A stretch of 64,000 bases of DNA from Persicirhabdus sediminis. GTDB lineage: Bacteria; Verrucomicrobiota; Verrucomicrobiia; Verrucomicrobiales; Akkermansiaceae. A program made the translations under genes and the position numbers. Of the stretch, positions 14,499 to 24,235 are shown piece by piece (the first letter of the stretch is position 1; every line of letters begins with the position of its first letter). Where the stretch lies: assembly GCF_016595495.1 (NCBI RefSeq), contig NZ_JAENIM010000021.1, positions 124,001 through 188,000 on the forward strand, given 5' to 3'. The notes under the pieces were generated by a model. It did no database searches and was not told where the DNA came from. It saw nothing but the letters and a program-made list of their open reading frames with translations.

Positions 14499-15200
14499 TT
14501 AGTTAGTAGTGAATGCAGCAGCGTCAAGAGCTACACCTGGGCACATGCTAGCAGCCAGAGTGATGCTCTGGATGTAGTTACCTTTAGCAGATGCTGGCTT
14601 AGCCTTTACGATGCTATTGATGAGAGCTTCAGCGTTTTCAGCAAGTTGCTCAGGGCTAAATGATGCTTTACCTACAGCAGCAGAGATGTTGCCGTTTTTG
14701 CAAAGCTTGTAATCGATTTTACCGGCCTTAGAAGCGTTTACAGCAGCTGCTGTATCGTCAGTTACGGTACCAGTTTTTGGGTTTGGCATGAGGCCACGAG
14801 GTCCAAGAACACGAGCGATCTTACGCACTTCCTTCATGGCATCAGGAGTAGCGATTGCTGTGTCAAAATCGGTGAATCCGCCTTGGATCTTAGCAATAAG
14901 ATCTTCAAGACCGACTTCGTCAGCACCTGCAGCTTCAGCTGCTTTAGCTGCGTCACCAGTCGCGAAAACGACAACGCGAACAGATTTACCAGTACCGTGC
15001 GGGAGAGCAACGGAACCACGAACCATTTGATCGCTCTTACGAGGATCAACACCCAGCTTGAATGACAGAGTCACTGTTGGGTCAAACTTTGGTGCGGGAA
15101 ACTTTTTGATAGTCTCAACCGCTTCACCGAGTGCATACTGCTTTTCTCCTTCAACGAGAGCAGCTGCAGCTTCATAGCGCTTACTTCTATTTTTAGCCAT
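14499..15200 (-). CDS. rplA: 50S ribosomal protein L1
   Basis: 233 residues, normal for L1. Signatures include FDPTVTLSFKLGVDPRKSDQ, VRGSVALPHGTGK and GPRGLMPNPKTGTVT. L1 forms the mobile stalk near the ribosomal E site and in many bacteria represses its own rplKA transcript. The 133-base spacer to rplK contains a short hairpin-forming ATGCC/GGCAT pair (15274-15292) but no obvious copy of the L1-binding rRNA motif. No Shine-Dalgarno sequence is seen before the ATG. Confidence 0.98.
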   Translation of the reverse strand: MAKNRSKRYEAAAALVEGEKQYALGEAVETIKKFPAPKFDPTVTLSFKLGVDPRKSDQMVRGSVALPHGTGKSVRVVVFATGDAAKAAEAAGADEVGLEDLIAKIQGGFTDFDTAIATPDAMKEVRKIARVLGPRGLMPNPKTGTVTDDTAAAVNASKAGKIDYKLCKNGNISAAVGKASFSPEQLAENAEALINSIVKAKPASAKGNYIQSITLAASMCPGVALDAAAFTTN

Positions 15201-15333
15201 TTTGATTTTTGCAGTGCGGGCGGGATAGTCAATTTTAACTACCTCTCCTGCGGGTTGGTTTTGCCATGCCCTAAATTAAGGCATTTGGCGAGATTAATAT
15301 TTTTTAATAAATCGTCCGTTGACGATGAAAGGA

Positions 15334-15762
15334 TTAATATCCTTCGATTTCGAGACCCATTTGTCTGGCTGTACCAGCAAGGATCTTAGCAGCTTGCTCC
15401 TTATCGTTAGTGTTAAGGTCAGCAATCTTTGCATCAACTACTTCCATGAGTTGATCCTTAGTGAGCTTACCACACTTAACTGTGTTTGGAGTGCCTGAAC
15501 CTGAAGCAAGACCTGCTGCCTTCTTAAGAAGAACGGCTGCTGGTGGCTGCTTAGTGATGAAGCTGAATGTAGCGTCTTTGTAGACACTAATGACAACCGG
15601 AAGGATGTCGCCAGCTTGCTTTTGTGTCGCAGCATTGAAGTCCTTACAGAACTGCATGATGTTGACACCCGCCTGACCGAGAGCTGGACCTACTGGAGGA
15701 GAAGGGTTCGCTTGGCCGGCCTTAATTTGAAGCTTGATAACGCTTTTAATTTCTTTGGCCAT
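15334..15762 (-). CDS. rplK: 50S ribosomal protein L11
   Basis: 142 residues from [20 protein letters not shown]. The start at 15762 is preferred over upstream in-frame Met codons because it gives the conserved length and N-terminus ([31 protein letters not shown]). L11 forms the GTPase-associated centre with 23S rRNA and is needed for RelA activation. It is followed by rplA and preceded by nusG, the usual order. Confidence 0.97.
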   Translation of the reverse strand: MAKEIKSVIKLQIKAGQANPSPPVGPALGQAGVNIMQFCKDFNAATQKQAGDILPVVISVYKDATFSFITKQPPAAVLLKKAAGLASGSGTPNTVKCGKLTKDQLMEVVDAKIADLNTNDKEQAAKILAGTARQMGLEIEGY

Positions 15763-15853
15763 GATGTTATGTCGTTTTGGGTTGGTTTTCAGCGACAACC
15801 TGATTGTCGCCGGAAATTGATAGAAAAGTTATTGAGACCGATTGGCGCGCAGA

Positions 15854-16423
15854 CTACTCTTTTTCAATCTGCCAAGCTTCCAGCTCAACAGGTGTAGCGC
15901 GGCCGAAAATATTAACGGAAACCAGGATTTTACCTGTTTCGTGATCGATTTCTTCGATCACACCGGTCTGGCCTTCAAATGGGCCATCACCAACTTTCAC
16001 ACTGTCGCCAGTGTCGAAAGTAATCGCAGGGCGGATATTTTCTTCGCGCTCGTTAATCTGCGATAGCATAGCGTCAACCTCGCGCTGACGCATCGGGATA
16101 GGACGATCTTTGGTGCCGGCAAAACCGATCACACCGTCCATCTCTTTAATGAAATACCAAGTTTGGTCCATCAGTCCACCGTCTTCTTCAAACAGGTGCA
16201 TATTGACGATGATGTAACCAGGGTAGAATTTACGCTTGGTTTCAATTTTTTTACCACGGCGGTTCTCTTCAACACGCTCTTGTGGCACCAAGACATCAAA
16301 GATGTAGTCACCCATCTCCTGAGCTTCTGCTTCACGACGAATACGATCGTGAACACGCTTCTCCTGTCCGGAAAGTACGTGTACAACATACCATTGTTTT
16401 TTTGGCTCTGGAACGACTGGCAT
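15854..16423 (-). CDS. nusG: Transcription termination/antitermination protein NusG
   Basis: 189 residues. N-terminal NGN domain starts KKQWYVVHVLSGQEKRVHDRI; the C-terminal KOW domain contains FDTGDSVKVGDGPFEGQTGVIEEID. NusG binds the beta' clamp and links RNA polymerase to Rho or the ribosome. A lysine- and arginine-rich segment (RRGKKIETKRKFYPGYI) is standard. It sits between secE and rplK, 57 bases downstream of secE. Confidence 0.97.
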   Translation of the reverse strand: MPVVPEPKKQWYVVHVLSGQEKRVHDRIRREAEAQEMGDYIFDVLVPQERVEENRRGKKIETKRKFYPGYIIVNMHLFEEDGGLMDQTWYFIKEMDGVIGFAGTKDRPIPMRQREVDAMLSQINEREENIRPAITFDTGDSVKVGDGPFEGQTGVIEEIDHETGKILVSVNIFGRATPVELEAWQIEKE

Positions 16424-16480
16424 CTCTTATCTAGGGTATTAAGTCTTTAGAAAAAAAGTCTGACGAGGTTATCGTCAGTA

Positions 16481-16711
16481 CTATTGACCAAGTGTTGTAG
16501 TAATCAAATTCAACGCTTTGGCCGCTAAGATATCGAAGAAAGCTACAAAGCCCGCTAGCAAGATCATTGCCACCAATACCACAAGCGTGGAATCAACCAG
16601 CTCTTTATACTTCTTAAAGCCCTTCGCCTTAGGATCACTGTCCCACGGCCAAGAAGCCTTGCGAAGCTCTGCTTTTACTTCATGGATGAAATTGAATGCT
16701 TTGCTTAACAT
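16481..16711 (-). CDS. secE: Preprotein translocase subunit SecE
   Basis: 76 residues with the amphipathic N-terminal helix (FIHEVKAELRKASWP, the conserved E-x-x-K-x-x-WP motif) and one C-terminal membrane helix (about residues 40-70). This is the short single-span form of SecE that clamps SecY. It lies directly downstream of tRNA-Trp, as in many bacteria. Although NusG and L11 are downstream, no rpmG (L33) gene is present between tuf and secE, where some bacteria carry it. Confidence 0.95.
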   Translation of the reverse strand: MLSKAFNFIHEVKAELRKASWPWDSDPKAKGFKKYKELVDSTLVVLVAMILLAGFVAFFDILAAKALNLITTTLGQ

Positions 16712-16739
16712 GCGCTTATCTTCTTAGATTAAATAAAGC

Positions 16740-16815
16740 TGGCAGGGCCAGAGGGACTCGAACCCACAACTTTCGGTTTTGGAAACCGACGCTCTACCAA
16801 TTGAACTATAGCCCT
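16740..16815 (-). tRNA. tRNA-Trp (anticodon CCA)
   Basis: 76 nt on the minus strand. The acceptor AGGGCTA pairs with TGGCCCT, the anticodon loop TTCCAAA gives CCA, and the T-arm reads GGGTTCGAGTCCC. The 3' CCA is encoded. It lies between tuf and secE and is probably cut from the same transcript. Confidence 0.97.
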
Positions 16816-16941
16816 TTGATTTGCTTTACTTAAATGCTGAATGTTTAGGCTGGGAGGGCGCCCCGATTCAGCGGCGGGACACCCTCTAATATCAACTGCA
16901 GTTAATGGCAAGCATTATCTGGCAGTTAATTTCACCTTAAA

Positions 16942-18126
<1,185 letters not shown>

Positions 18127-18187
18127 GGTTTTGTGTAGGTTGCGCTTTTGACGGCGGCTGGTTTACTTTATAAGTCATACAGAGCAG

Positions 18188-18262
18188 TGGAGCTTATGGC
18201 GGGAATTGAACCCGCGACCTCATCCTTACCAAGGATGTGCTCTACCCCTGAGCTACATAAGC
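18188..18262 (-). tRNA. tRNA-Thr (anticodon GGT)
   Basis: 75 nt on the minus strand. Acceptor GCTTATG pairs with CATAAGC, the anticodon loop TTGGTAA gives GGT, and the T-arm reads GCGGGTTCAATTCCCGC. The discriminator is T and CCA is encoded. It is the first gene of the tuf-secE-nusG-rpl-rpo cluster. Confidence 0.97.
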
Positions 18263-18369
18263 GTTCGCACTTCTCCACTTCTCCGTACTTCTTTAAAATT
18301 CGCGCTCTTCATCATTCATGAATGAATCCCGAAGCGGGCGAATTCTTTAAGTCGCGGAAAGCGGGCGGC

Positions 18370-18397
18370 AAACTAGCAAAGACTTGCGCTGTGTCAA
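18370..18397 (-). promoter_or_regulatory. Promoter of the tRNA-Thr-tuf-rpoC cluster
   Basis: On the minus strand a perfect -35 TTGACA (18392-18397) is followed after 16 bases by TAGTTT (18370-18375) and then a GC-rich discriminator (GCCGCCCGC). A GC-rich discriminator is a feature of growth-rate- and ppGpp-controlled promoters. The transcript would start about 100 bases before tRNA-Thr. Confidence 0.65.
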
Positions 18398-18557
18398 AAA
18401 CAATTTCACTCAAACCGTGATATTTTTTCGTTTCGAATTAAAACACCCAGCTAGTTAACCAGCAATAGCTTCAAAAACAGCCACTTACTAAACCGACCTC
18501 ACTAGAGAAAAAAATCTCTCTATTTGCATTCCAGCCAGTAATTATAACCACCAATGC

Positions 18558-18587
18558 AGCTATAAATGCAGTTCTGCATTTATAGCT
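18558..18587. repeat. Perfect 13-base hairpin in the tRNA-Thr/unknown spacer
   Basis: AGCTATAAATGCA (18558-18570), loop GTTC, TGCATTTATAGCT (18575-18587). No T-run follows on either strand. It lies about 70 bases past the stop of the 308-residue gene on the minus strand, and 160 bases upstream of the cluster promoter. Could be an operator, a processing signal or a non-canonical terminator. The remainder of 18263-18654 shows nothing else I can name. Confidence 0.6.
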
Positions 18588-18654
18588 ACCGGCAAATCCA
18601 TCGCGGCTGACGTCCTGCCGCACGATTTCTCTAGCAGCAATCAGCCAGCTACAA

Positions 18655-19581
18655 TCACTTCATCTGCTGTTTATTTTTTGCATACAGCCACTGCAGCACC
18701 TTGCCGTCCGCAATGATCGCCATCGCCTCAATATCCTGCGGACCAACAATTGTCTCCGTGCGGAATACTATGATGCCAGTATCACGCTGCACACCTTCGT
18801 AAACTTCAGGAGTCCCCGCACGCGCATCTTGCACTTGGTCTAGAGTAAACTCGGTAACCTCACTCGCTTCAATACTCGCACGCATGATAGTTAAAATTTC
18901 AGTATCCGTCAGTTCACCACTGCCAGCTGAAGCCGGAGCAGCTGGCTGATCGCTAACAGCAGGCTGAGCTGGCTCCACAGGAATCACCGGCTGGGATTCA
19001 GACAAACCCGGAGTGGGTGTTGCCGCTGGCTGCGCTGGCGCACTTGCCGGCGCAGGAGCTGGATCAGGAACCACTGGCGGAGCAACTGCTGGCGGCTGAG
19101 CATTTGGATTTGCCATCCGCTCAAGCATCTTTGGCATAGCCAGCTCAATAAAGTTGGTTTTGCGAATATCAATCGCCCCTTCAACCACACCCATCACGCT
19201 GAAAATCACATCTTCACCTTCCAGGCCGATGACATCAACCATAGAACCAGCTGTCAGCGGGTATGGTTTGTCGCGCACCACAATAGAAATCTCCTCACTT
19301 AAAGCCACCCGATCAGGATAATCTTCTTTGGCAAACTTGCTCAGATCAATACCCAGATCACTGCCAGCAACCGCAACGGTCTTAGCTGGAGTCACCACAA
19401 CTTCATCATCCCCTGTCAGCGTGATTGTCTGTCTCGGTTTAGCTGGCGCGGCAGAATCATCTACCAGCTCGCTAGTCGCAGCTCCTTCATCATCCGGCAA
19501 AATGGACTTTTCAACTAACGGAAAGAGCACATATCCCACTGCGACGCATATTAAAATAATCCCTATTGTCCCAAAGTTCAT
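18655..19581 (-). CDS. Membrane-anchored protein with Pro/Ala-rich linker, unknown
   Basis: 308 residues. One N-terminal membrane helix (IGIILICVAVGYVLFPLV, about 6-23), a first folded part (about 85-155, with a PYPLTAGSMVDVIGLEGEDVIF segment resembling a small SH3-like barrel), a long Pro/Ala-rich linker (about 160-230) and a C-terminal domain of about 75 residues (LTDTEILTIMRASIEASEV to the end). The orientation puts most of the protein outside the cytoplasm unless the helix is an N-out anchor. Family not recognised. It is divergent from polA and convergent toward nothing obvious. Confidence 0.7.
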   Translation of the reverse strand: MNFGTIGIILICVAVGYVLFPLVEKSILPDDEGAATSELVDDSAAPAKPRQTITLTGDDEVVVTPAKTVAVAGSDLGIDLSKFAKEDYPDRVALSEEISIVVRDKPYPLTAGSMVDVIGLEGEDVIFSVMGVVEGAIDIRKTNFIELAMPKMLERMANPNAQPPAVAPPVVPDPAPAPASAPAQPAATPTPGLSESQPVIPVEPAQPAVSDQPAAPASAGSGELTDTEILTIMRASIEASEVTEFTLDQVQDARAGTPEVYEGVQRDTGIIVFRTETIVGPQDIEAMAIIADGKVLQWLYAKNKQQMK

Positions 19582-19756
19582 GACCTAAAGCACTAGCAGC
19601 CAAATTCCACACTAGCAAGCCACATATCTAACGTTTATACATCTTTATACCTACAGACCAACCGCCAACAGCATGATTAAAGCGTCTTAAAACCAAGCGC
19701 AAACTTGCTGGCGCATATTGCTTGCAATGTCTCCAGCTGGCAGCAATGTCTAAGCC

Positions 19757-22537
19757 ATGCATCGCCTTTTTCTCCTCGACGGCATGGCGCTCGTCTACCG
19801 TGCCCATTTCGCCTTTTTCCGCAATCCCATCATTACTAGCAAAGGACTCAATACCTCAGCGATTTTTGGTTTTGCCAACACTCTGCTAGACATCATTGAA
19901 AACCACCAAGCCACCCATCTAGCCGTCGCCTTCGATACCTCCGCGCCCACCGAGCGACACAAGATATTCCCAGAATACAAAGCCCAGCGCGATGCCATGC
20001 CCGAGGAGCTCGCCGCCGCTATCCCCTACGTCAAGAGACTCTGCCGCGCTATGGGTATCCCCGTCATCGAGCTAGATGGCTACGAGGCCGACGATACCAT
20101 CGGCACCCTCGCCCGCCGCGCTGACGAAGACGGATCCTACGAAACCTACATGGTCACCCCAGATAAAGATTTCGCTCAGTTAGTGTCCGACAAAACCGCC
20201 ATGTGGAAACCTGGCCGCAAAGGCGCCGAGTTCGAAATCCTCCGCTACCAAGACATCCTCGACAAATGGGAAATCCAGCGACCTGAGCAAGTCATCGACA
20301 TCCTTGGCCTGTGGGGAGACGCGTCAGATAACATCCCTGGCGTGCCCGGCATCGGCGAAAAAACCGCCAAAAAACTCATTGCTAGATTCGACTCTACTGA
20401 GACGCTGCTAGAATCCACCGACCAGCTCAAAGGCAAACAAAAAGAAAATCTCATCAACTTTGCCGACCAAGCTAGACTATCAAAAAAACTAGCCACTATC
20501 ATCGTCGACGCGCCAGTTGACGCTAAGCTGGAAGACATGGTGTTAGACGAACACCACAGCGATGACCTGCCAGCCCTCATTGAGGAGTTAGAATTCAAAA
20601 CCCTCGGCCAGCGGCTACTCAACCGTACACGTGAAGGCGCCCACATCGAGGAAGCGCCAGCTAGCCAGCCAGCTCAGCTGAAAAACATCACTAACAGCGA
20701 CCACAGCTACCACTTCATTACCGAAGAAAAGCACGTCGCCAGCATCGTCAAAGATTTACAAAAAGCAGACCGCTTCTGCTTTGACTTAGAAACCAGCTCG
20801 CTAGACCCGCGCAGCTGCCAAATCCTCGGCATCGCCCTGTCTATCAACCACGGCAAAGCGGTATTTGTAGAACATTCCATCGCCCAGCCAATCTATCAGC
20901 TACTCACTGAGTCACCCGCCACCAAAGTTGGCCACAACCTCAAGTTCGACCTCTCCGTGCTCGCCATGAATGGCTTCACCGCAGCTGGCCCATTCTTTGA
21001 TACCATGATCGTGCACAGTCTCGTCATGGCTGAGCAAAAACACAGCATGGATGCGCTGGCTGAAAACCTCCTCAGCTACCAGACAGTCAAATTACAAGAC
21101 GTCTGGGAAAAATTCCTCGAAGCACAAAATGCAGCTGGCGACGAAGACGACTTATTTGCCACTGCAGCAAAGAAGCGCGGCAAGAAAGCCATCGACATGT
21201 TAGCTATCCCGCTAGACCAACTGGCTGACTACGCCTGCGAAGATGCAGACATCACCATGCAGCTGGCTATTCTGCTTACTCCAATGCTGCAGCAAAGCGG
21301 CCAGCAGGAACTCTACGACAAAATTGAAGCGCCACTCCTCCCAGTGTTAGTTGCCATGGAGAATGAAGGCATCCGCGTAGACACCGAGACACTCGAAGTC
21401 ACCGGAGTGAAACTTCAACAACGAATCGACCAGCTATCAGCTAACATTTTCGAACAAGCTGGCAAAGAATTCAATCTGAATTCACCAAAGCAGTTAGGCG
21501 AAATCCTTTTTGGTGAAATGCAGCTGGTAGAAAAACCAAAGAAAACCAAAACTGGCCAATTTGTCACTAACGAGCAGGTCCTATCATCACTAGCGCCCAA
21601 GCACCCAATCTGCGCCGATATCCTCAACTACCGCGAAGCAGCCAAGCTGAAGTCTACCTACGTAGACGCCCTGCCTAACCATATCTCTGAAACCACCCAG
21701 CGCGTCCACACCCACTATCATCAGGTGATGACCGCCACTGGCCGACTGGCATCTAACGACCCTAACTTACAGAACATCCCAGTGCGCTCAGAAGCAGGCA
21801 AAGAGATCCGCCGCGCCTTTGTTCCTCGCGACGAAAACCACACCCTGTTTGCTGCCGATTACTCGCAAATCGAACTCCGCGTCATGGCTGCCGTCGCTGG
21901 TGATGAATCCATGATTGAGGCATTCAAAAACGGCCTCGACATTCACGCCGCCACCGCCGCCAAAGTCTTCCACGTTGAACTCGACGATGTCACCCGCGAC
22001 ATGCGCAGCACCGCCAAAATGGTCAACTTTGGCATCATCTACGGCATCTCCGCATTCGGTCTATCACAACGCCTCGGCATCCCGCGCGCCGAAGCCAAGG
22101 AGATCATCGATACCTACCTCGCCCAGTACCCAGCCATCGCTGCATTCATGGAGAAGAGCGTTGAAGACGCCCGCAACCAAGGGTTTGCAGAAACTCTAGC
22201 TGGACGCCGCCGCAACCTGCGCGACATCAACTCACGCAATGGCAACATCCGCTCTAACGCTGAGCGCGCCGCCATCAATACCCCAATCCAAGGCGCCGCT
22301 GCAGACATGATCAAAGCCGCCATGATCAAGGTGCAACAGATCCTAACTGACGGCAACTACCGCAGCAAACTCCTTCTGCAAGTTCACGATGAACTCATCA
22401 TCGACATGCACGTCGACGAACTCGCCGAACTGAAACCAAAAATCGTCGCCGCCATGGAATCCGCCATGCTGCTACCACACGAGGTGCCAGCTAAAGTAGA
22501 AACCGGCCAAGGTGACAACTGGCTCGTCGCCCACTAA
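19757..22537 (+). CDS. polA: DNA polymerase I
   Basis: 926 residues with all three domains. The 5'-3' exonuclease domain covers about 1-290 (LFLLDGMALVYRAHFAF, DGYEADDTIGTLA, GDASDNIPGVPGIGEKTA). The proofreading domain (about 330-520) keeps its acidic residues (FDLETSSLDP; NLKFDLSVL; YACEDADIT), so 3'-5' exonuclease is probably active, unlike in many Firmicutes. The polymerase domain has motif A (DYSQIELR), motif B (RSTAKMVNFGIIYG) and motif C (QVHDELI). It fills gaps after primer removal and during repair. No Shine-Dalgarno before the ATG. There is no terminator directly after it; the repeat island begins about 40 bases later. Confidence 0.98.
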   Translation: MHRLFLLDGMALVYRAHFAFFRNPIITSKGLNTSAIFGFANTLLDIIENHQATHLAVAFDTSAPTERHKIFPEYKAQRDAMPEELAAAIPYVKRLCRAMGIPVIELDGYEADDTIGTLARRADEDGSYETYMVTPDKDFAQLVSDKTAMWKPGRKGAEFEILRYQDILDKWEIQRPEQVIDILGLWGDASDNIPGVPGIGEKTAKKLIARFDSTETLLESTDQLKGKQKENLINFADQARLSKKLATIIVDAPVDAKLEDMVLDEHHSDDLPALIEELEFKTLGQRLLNRTREGAHIEEAPASQPAQLKNITNSDHSYHFITEEKHVASIVKDLQKADRFCFDLETSSLDPRSCQILGIALSINHGKAVFVEHSIAQPIYQLLTESPATKVGHNLKFDLSVLAMNGFTAAGPFFDTMIVHSLVMAEQKHSMDALAENLLSYQTVKLQDVWEKFLEAQNAAGDEDDLFATAAKKRGKKAIDMLAIPLDQLADYACEDADITMQLAILLTPMLQQSGQQELYDKIEAPLLPVLVAMENEGIRVDTETLEVTGVKLQQRIDQLSANIFEQAGKEFNLNSPKQLGEILFGEMQLVEKPKKTKTGQFVTNEQVLSSLAPKHPICADILNYREAAKLKSTYVDALPNHISETTQRVHTHYHQVMTATGRLASNDPNLQNIPVRSEAGKEIRRAFVPRDENHTLFAADYSQIELRVMAAVAGDESMIEAFKNGLDIHAATAAKVFHVELDDVTRDMRSTAKMVNFGIIYGISAFGLSQRLGIPRAEAKEIIDTYLAQYPAIAAFMEKSVEDARNQGFAETLAGRRRNLRDINSRNGNIRSNAERAAINTPIQGAAADMIKAAMIKVQQILTDGNYRSKLLLQVHDELIIDMHVDELAELKPKIVAAMESAMLLPHEVPAKVETGQGDNWLVAH

Positions 22538-22574
22538 CAAAACCACCCCCAGCTAACCATTCACCGCCTCCCCA

Positions 22575-22680
22575 GTCTCGGTCTTTCAGACCTTTGCTGG
22601 CTGGGCGACCCCTACCCAGACCTGCGTTGCTCCTGCGGAGCTTCCTTGGTCTGGGCTGTAATCTCTCGGCCCTTCGGGCC
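22575..22680 (+). repeat. REP-like element, copy A
   Basis: Three hairpins in a row: GGTCT-TTC-AGACC (22580-22592); CCCAGACC (22615-22622) paired with GGTCTGGG (22648-22655), enclosing GCTCC-TGC-GGAGC; and GGCCC-TTC-GGGCC (22668-22680) followed by TTTT. The last hairpin could act as a terminator for polA. Confidence 0.8.
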
Positions 22681-22790
22681 TTTTCTTGATGATGCCTGAC
22701 ACTTTTCTTGATCATGCCTGACACTTTTCTTGATCATGCCTGACACTTTTCTTGATGATGCCTGACACTTTTCTTGATCATGCCTGACAC
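22681..22790 (+). repeat. 22-base tandem repeat, five units
   Basis: Five head-to-tail units beginning TTTTCTTGAT and ending CCTGACAC, alternating GATG or CATG in the middle. The first unit starts at the T-run of REP-like copy A. Because 22 is not a multiple of three, the unit shifts frame each time and is unlikely to be coding. Confidence 0.9.
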
Positions 22791-23087
22791 AATACGTCAG
22801 AGCTAGAGCCCTTCCTTTCCCGAATCAACACCAGCTAACTAGGACGCCAAACCTAACACCGTCCAACTGACGCGCTGCTACTAATAATCCAATATTCACA
22901 CTAAAAGAATCCAGCACAAAGAAAGAACCCAGCACAAAGAAAGAACCCAGCACAAAGAAAGAACCCAGTACGAAGAAAGAACCCAGTACGAAGCTGAGGT
23001 AAAACTCAGCCAGCAATAAATACTTCGCCTCCCAATTGGCTAGCCGGACCCACCCTCACTGTTAGGTGCCGAGCGCCGCTAAAAAAA
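22791..23087. repeat. Core of repeat module 1, with an 18-base repeat expansion
   Basis: This block matches 24009-24235 closely (shared words include ACGTCAGAGCTAGAGCCC and CGCTGCTACTAATAATCC). It differs by an insertion at 22911-22993 made of about 4.6 copies of an 18-base unit (CCAGCACAAAGAAAGAAC, later copies CCAGTACGAAG...). Module 2 has only one unit start at that place. No gene is supported here. Confidence 0.8.
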
Positions 23088-23194
23088 GGCCCAAAGGGCC
23101 GAGACATTACAGCCCAGACCAAGCACCGTGCCGAAGGCACACGCGCAGGTCTGGGTGAAAGACCGAAGCAGCAGAAGGTCTGAAAGACCGAGAC
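23088..23194 (-). repeat. REP-like element, copy B (inverted)
   Basis: Same three-hairpin plan as copy A on the other strand, with changed but still paired stems: GGCCC-AAA-GGGCC (23088-23100), an outer CCCAGACC/GGTCTGGG stem enclosing GTGCC-GAA-GGCAC, and GGTCT-GAA-AGACC. Read on the minus strand the first hairpin listed is followed by seven T. Confidence 0.8.
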
Positions 23195-23223
23195 AAACGC
23201 CAGCCCAACCAAAACACACCAGG

Positions 23224-23673
23224 CTAATCCCAAACATAGCGTTCATCCCAAGCTACTTTATGTTTACTCAAAAGTGCACGAAATTCATCCTGAAATGTAT
23301 GCTTTGCGTGATGCTCCCGCTGGCTGGCTATGTAATCAATAACCGCATCCACATTTGATTGGCTGACCGAAAAAGCTCCGTAGCCGAACTGCCAGCAAAA
23401 CAACGGGTTTTGCTGATTTGCTTTCACCCATTTGCTAGATTCCACCTTTAGAGAAGAAACCAAATCCGCAATCGTACGGGTTCGGGATTGGCGAATGAGG
23501 ACGTGCAGGTGATCCTCCACTCCGCCCACTTTGATTACCTGACAGCCATGTGAACTTCCAGCGCCCGCAACGTACGCCCACAGATCACACTCCCAGCTCG
23601 GAGAAATCCACGAGTGCCTATCTTTGATACTAAAAACAAGATGCAGGTAGGCTTGTGACAACGATTGAGGCAT
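23224..23673 (-). CDS. IS200-like/REP-associated tyrosine transposase (Y1, HUH)
   Basis: 149 residues. The HUH metal-binding motif is HLH in GGVEDHLHVLI, and the catalytic tyrosine is in VIDYIASQREHH (Y-x-x-x-Q). The stretch FGYGAFSVSQS is typical of the short TnpA-like proteins common in Planctomycetes and Verrucomicrobia. Family members nick single-stranded DNA next to hairpins and form a 5'-phosphotyrosine link. All motifs are intact, so it may be active. It has no TnpB partner. It sits centrally between the inverted REP-like copies B and C, which supports a RAYT-like role over an ordinary IS200 insertion. Confidence 0.88.
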   Translation of the reverse strand: MPQSLSQAYLHLVFSIKDRHSWISPSWECDLWAYVAGAGSSHGCQVIKVGGVEDHLHVLIRQSRTRTIADLVSSLKVESSKWVKANQQNPLFCWQFGYGAFSVSQSNVDAVIDYIASQREHHAKHTFQDEFRALLSKHKVAWDERYVWD

Positions 23674-23704
23674 AGCTAGCAGGCTAACACAAACATCATG
23701 ATTT

Positions 23705-23810
23705 GTCTCGGTCTTTCAGACCTTTGCTGGCTGGGCGAACCTTACCCAGACCTGCGTTGCTCCTTCGGAGCGGCCTTGGTCTGGGCTGTAATCTCTCGGC
23801 CCTTCGGGCC
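23705..23810 (+). repeat. REP-like element, copy C
   Basis: Nearly identical to copy A: GGTCT-TTC-AGACC, CCCAGACC/GGTCTGGG enclosing GCTCC-TTC-GGAGC, and GGCCC-TTC-GGGCC followed by TTTT at the start of the next tandem tract. Confidence 0.8.
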
Positions 23811-24008
23811 TTTTCTTGATGATGCCTGACACTTTTCTTGATGATGCCTGACACTTTTCTTGATGATGCCTGACACTTTTCTTGATCATACCTGACACTT
23901 TTCTTGATGAAGACTGACACTTCCCTTGATGATGCCTGACACTTTTCTTGATCATGCCTGACACTTTTCTTGATGATGCCTGACACTTTTCTTGATCATG
24001 CCTGACAC
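23811..24008 (+). repeat. 22-base tandem repeat, nine units
   Basis: Nine units of the same 22-base repeat as at 22681-22790, including two variant units (23899-23920 with AAGACTGACAC; 23921-23942 starting TTCCC). The copy number difference (five against nine) marks it as a variable-number repeat. Confidence 0.9.
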
Positions 24009-24235
24009 AATACGTCAGAGCTAGAGCCCTTCCTTTCCCGAATCAATACCAGCTAACTAGGACGCCAAACCTAACATCGCCTAACTGGCGCGCTGCTACT
24101 AATAATCCAATATTCACATTGAAAGAATCCAGCACGAAGCAATGGCAAAACCCAGCCAGCAATAAAATACTTCGCCTCCCGATTGGCTAGCTGGACCTAC
24201 CTTCACCGCTAGAAACCAGACGGCGCCTAAAAAAA
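24009..24235. repeat. Core of repeat module 2
   Basis: Duplicate of the 22791-23087 block without the 18-base expansion; it carries many single-base differences, so the duplication is not very recent. No gene seen. Confidence 0.75.

Noticed and set aside
16816-16941. rpmG (L33) between tuf and tRNA-Trp
   Set aside because: Some bacteria have it here, but no L33-like frame exists in these bases.
22825-23016. 63-residue frame with VLGSFF repeats (minus strand)
   Set aside because: It depends on the 18-base expansion that module 2 lacks and has no start context or family match.
23696-23986. Coding frames across the 22-base repeats (minus strand)
   Set aside because: The unit length is not a multiple of three, frames arise in all phases, and the tract is a variable-number repeat.
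22681-24008. CRISPR array
   Set aside because: Units are head-to-tail 22-base repeats without spacers, and no cas gene is nearby.
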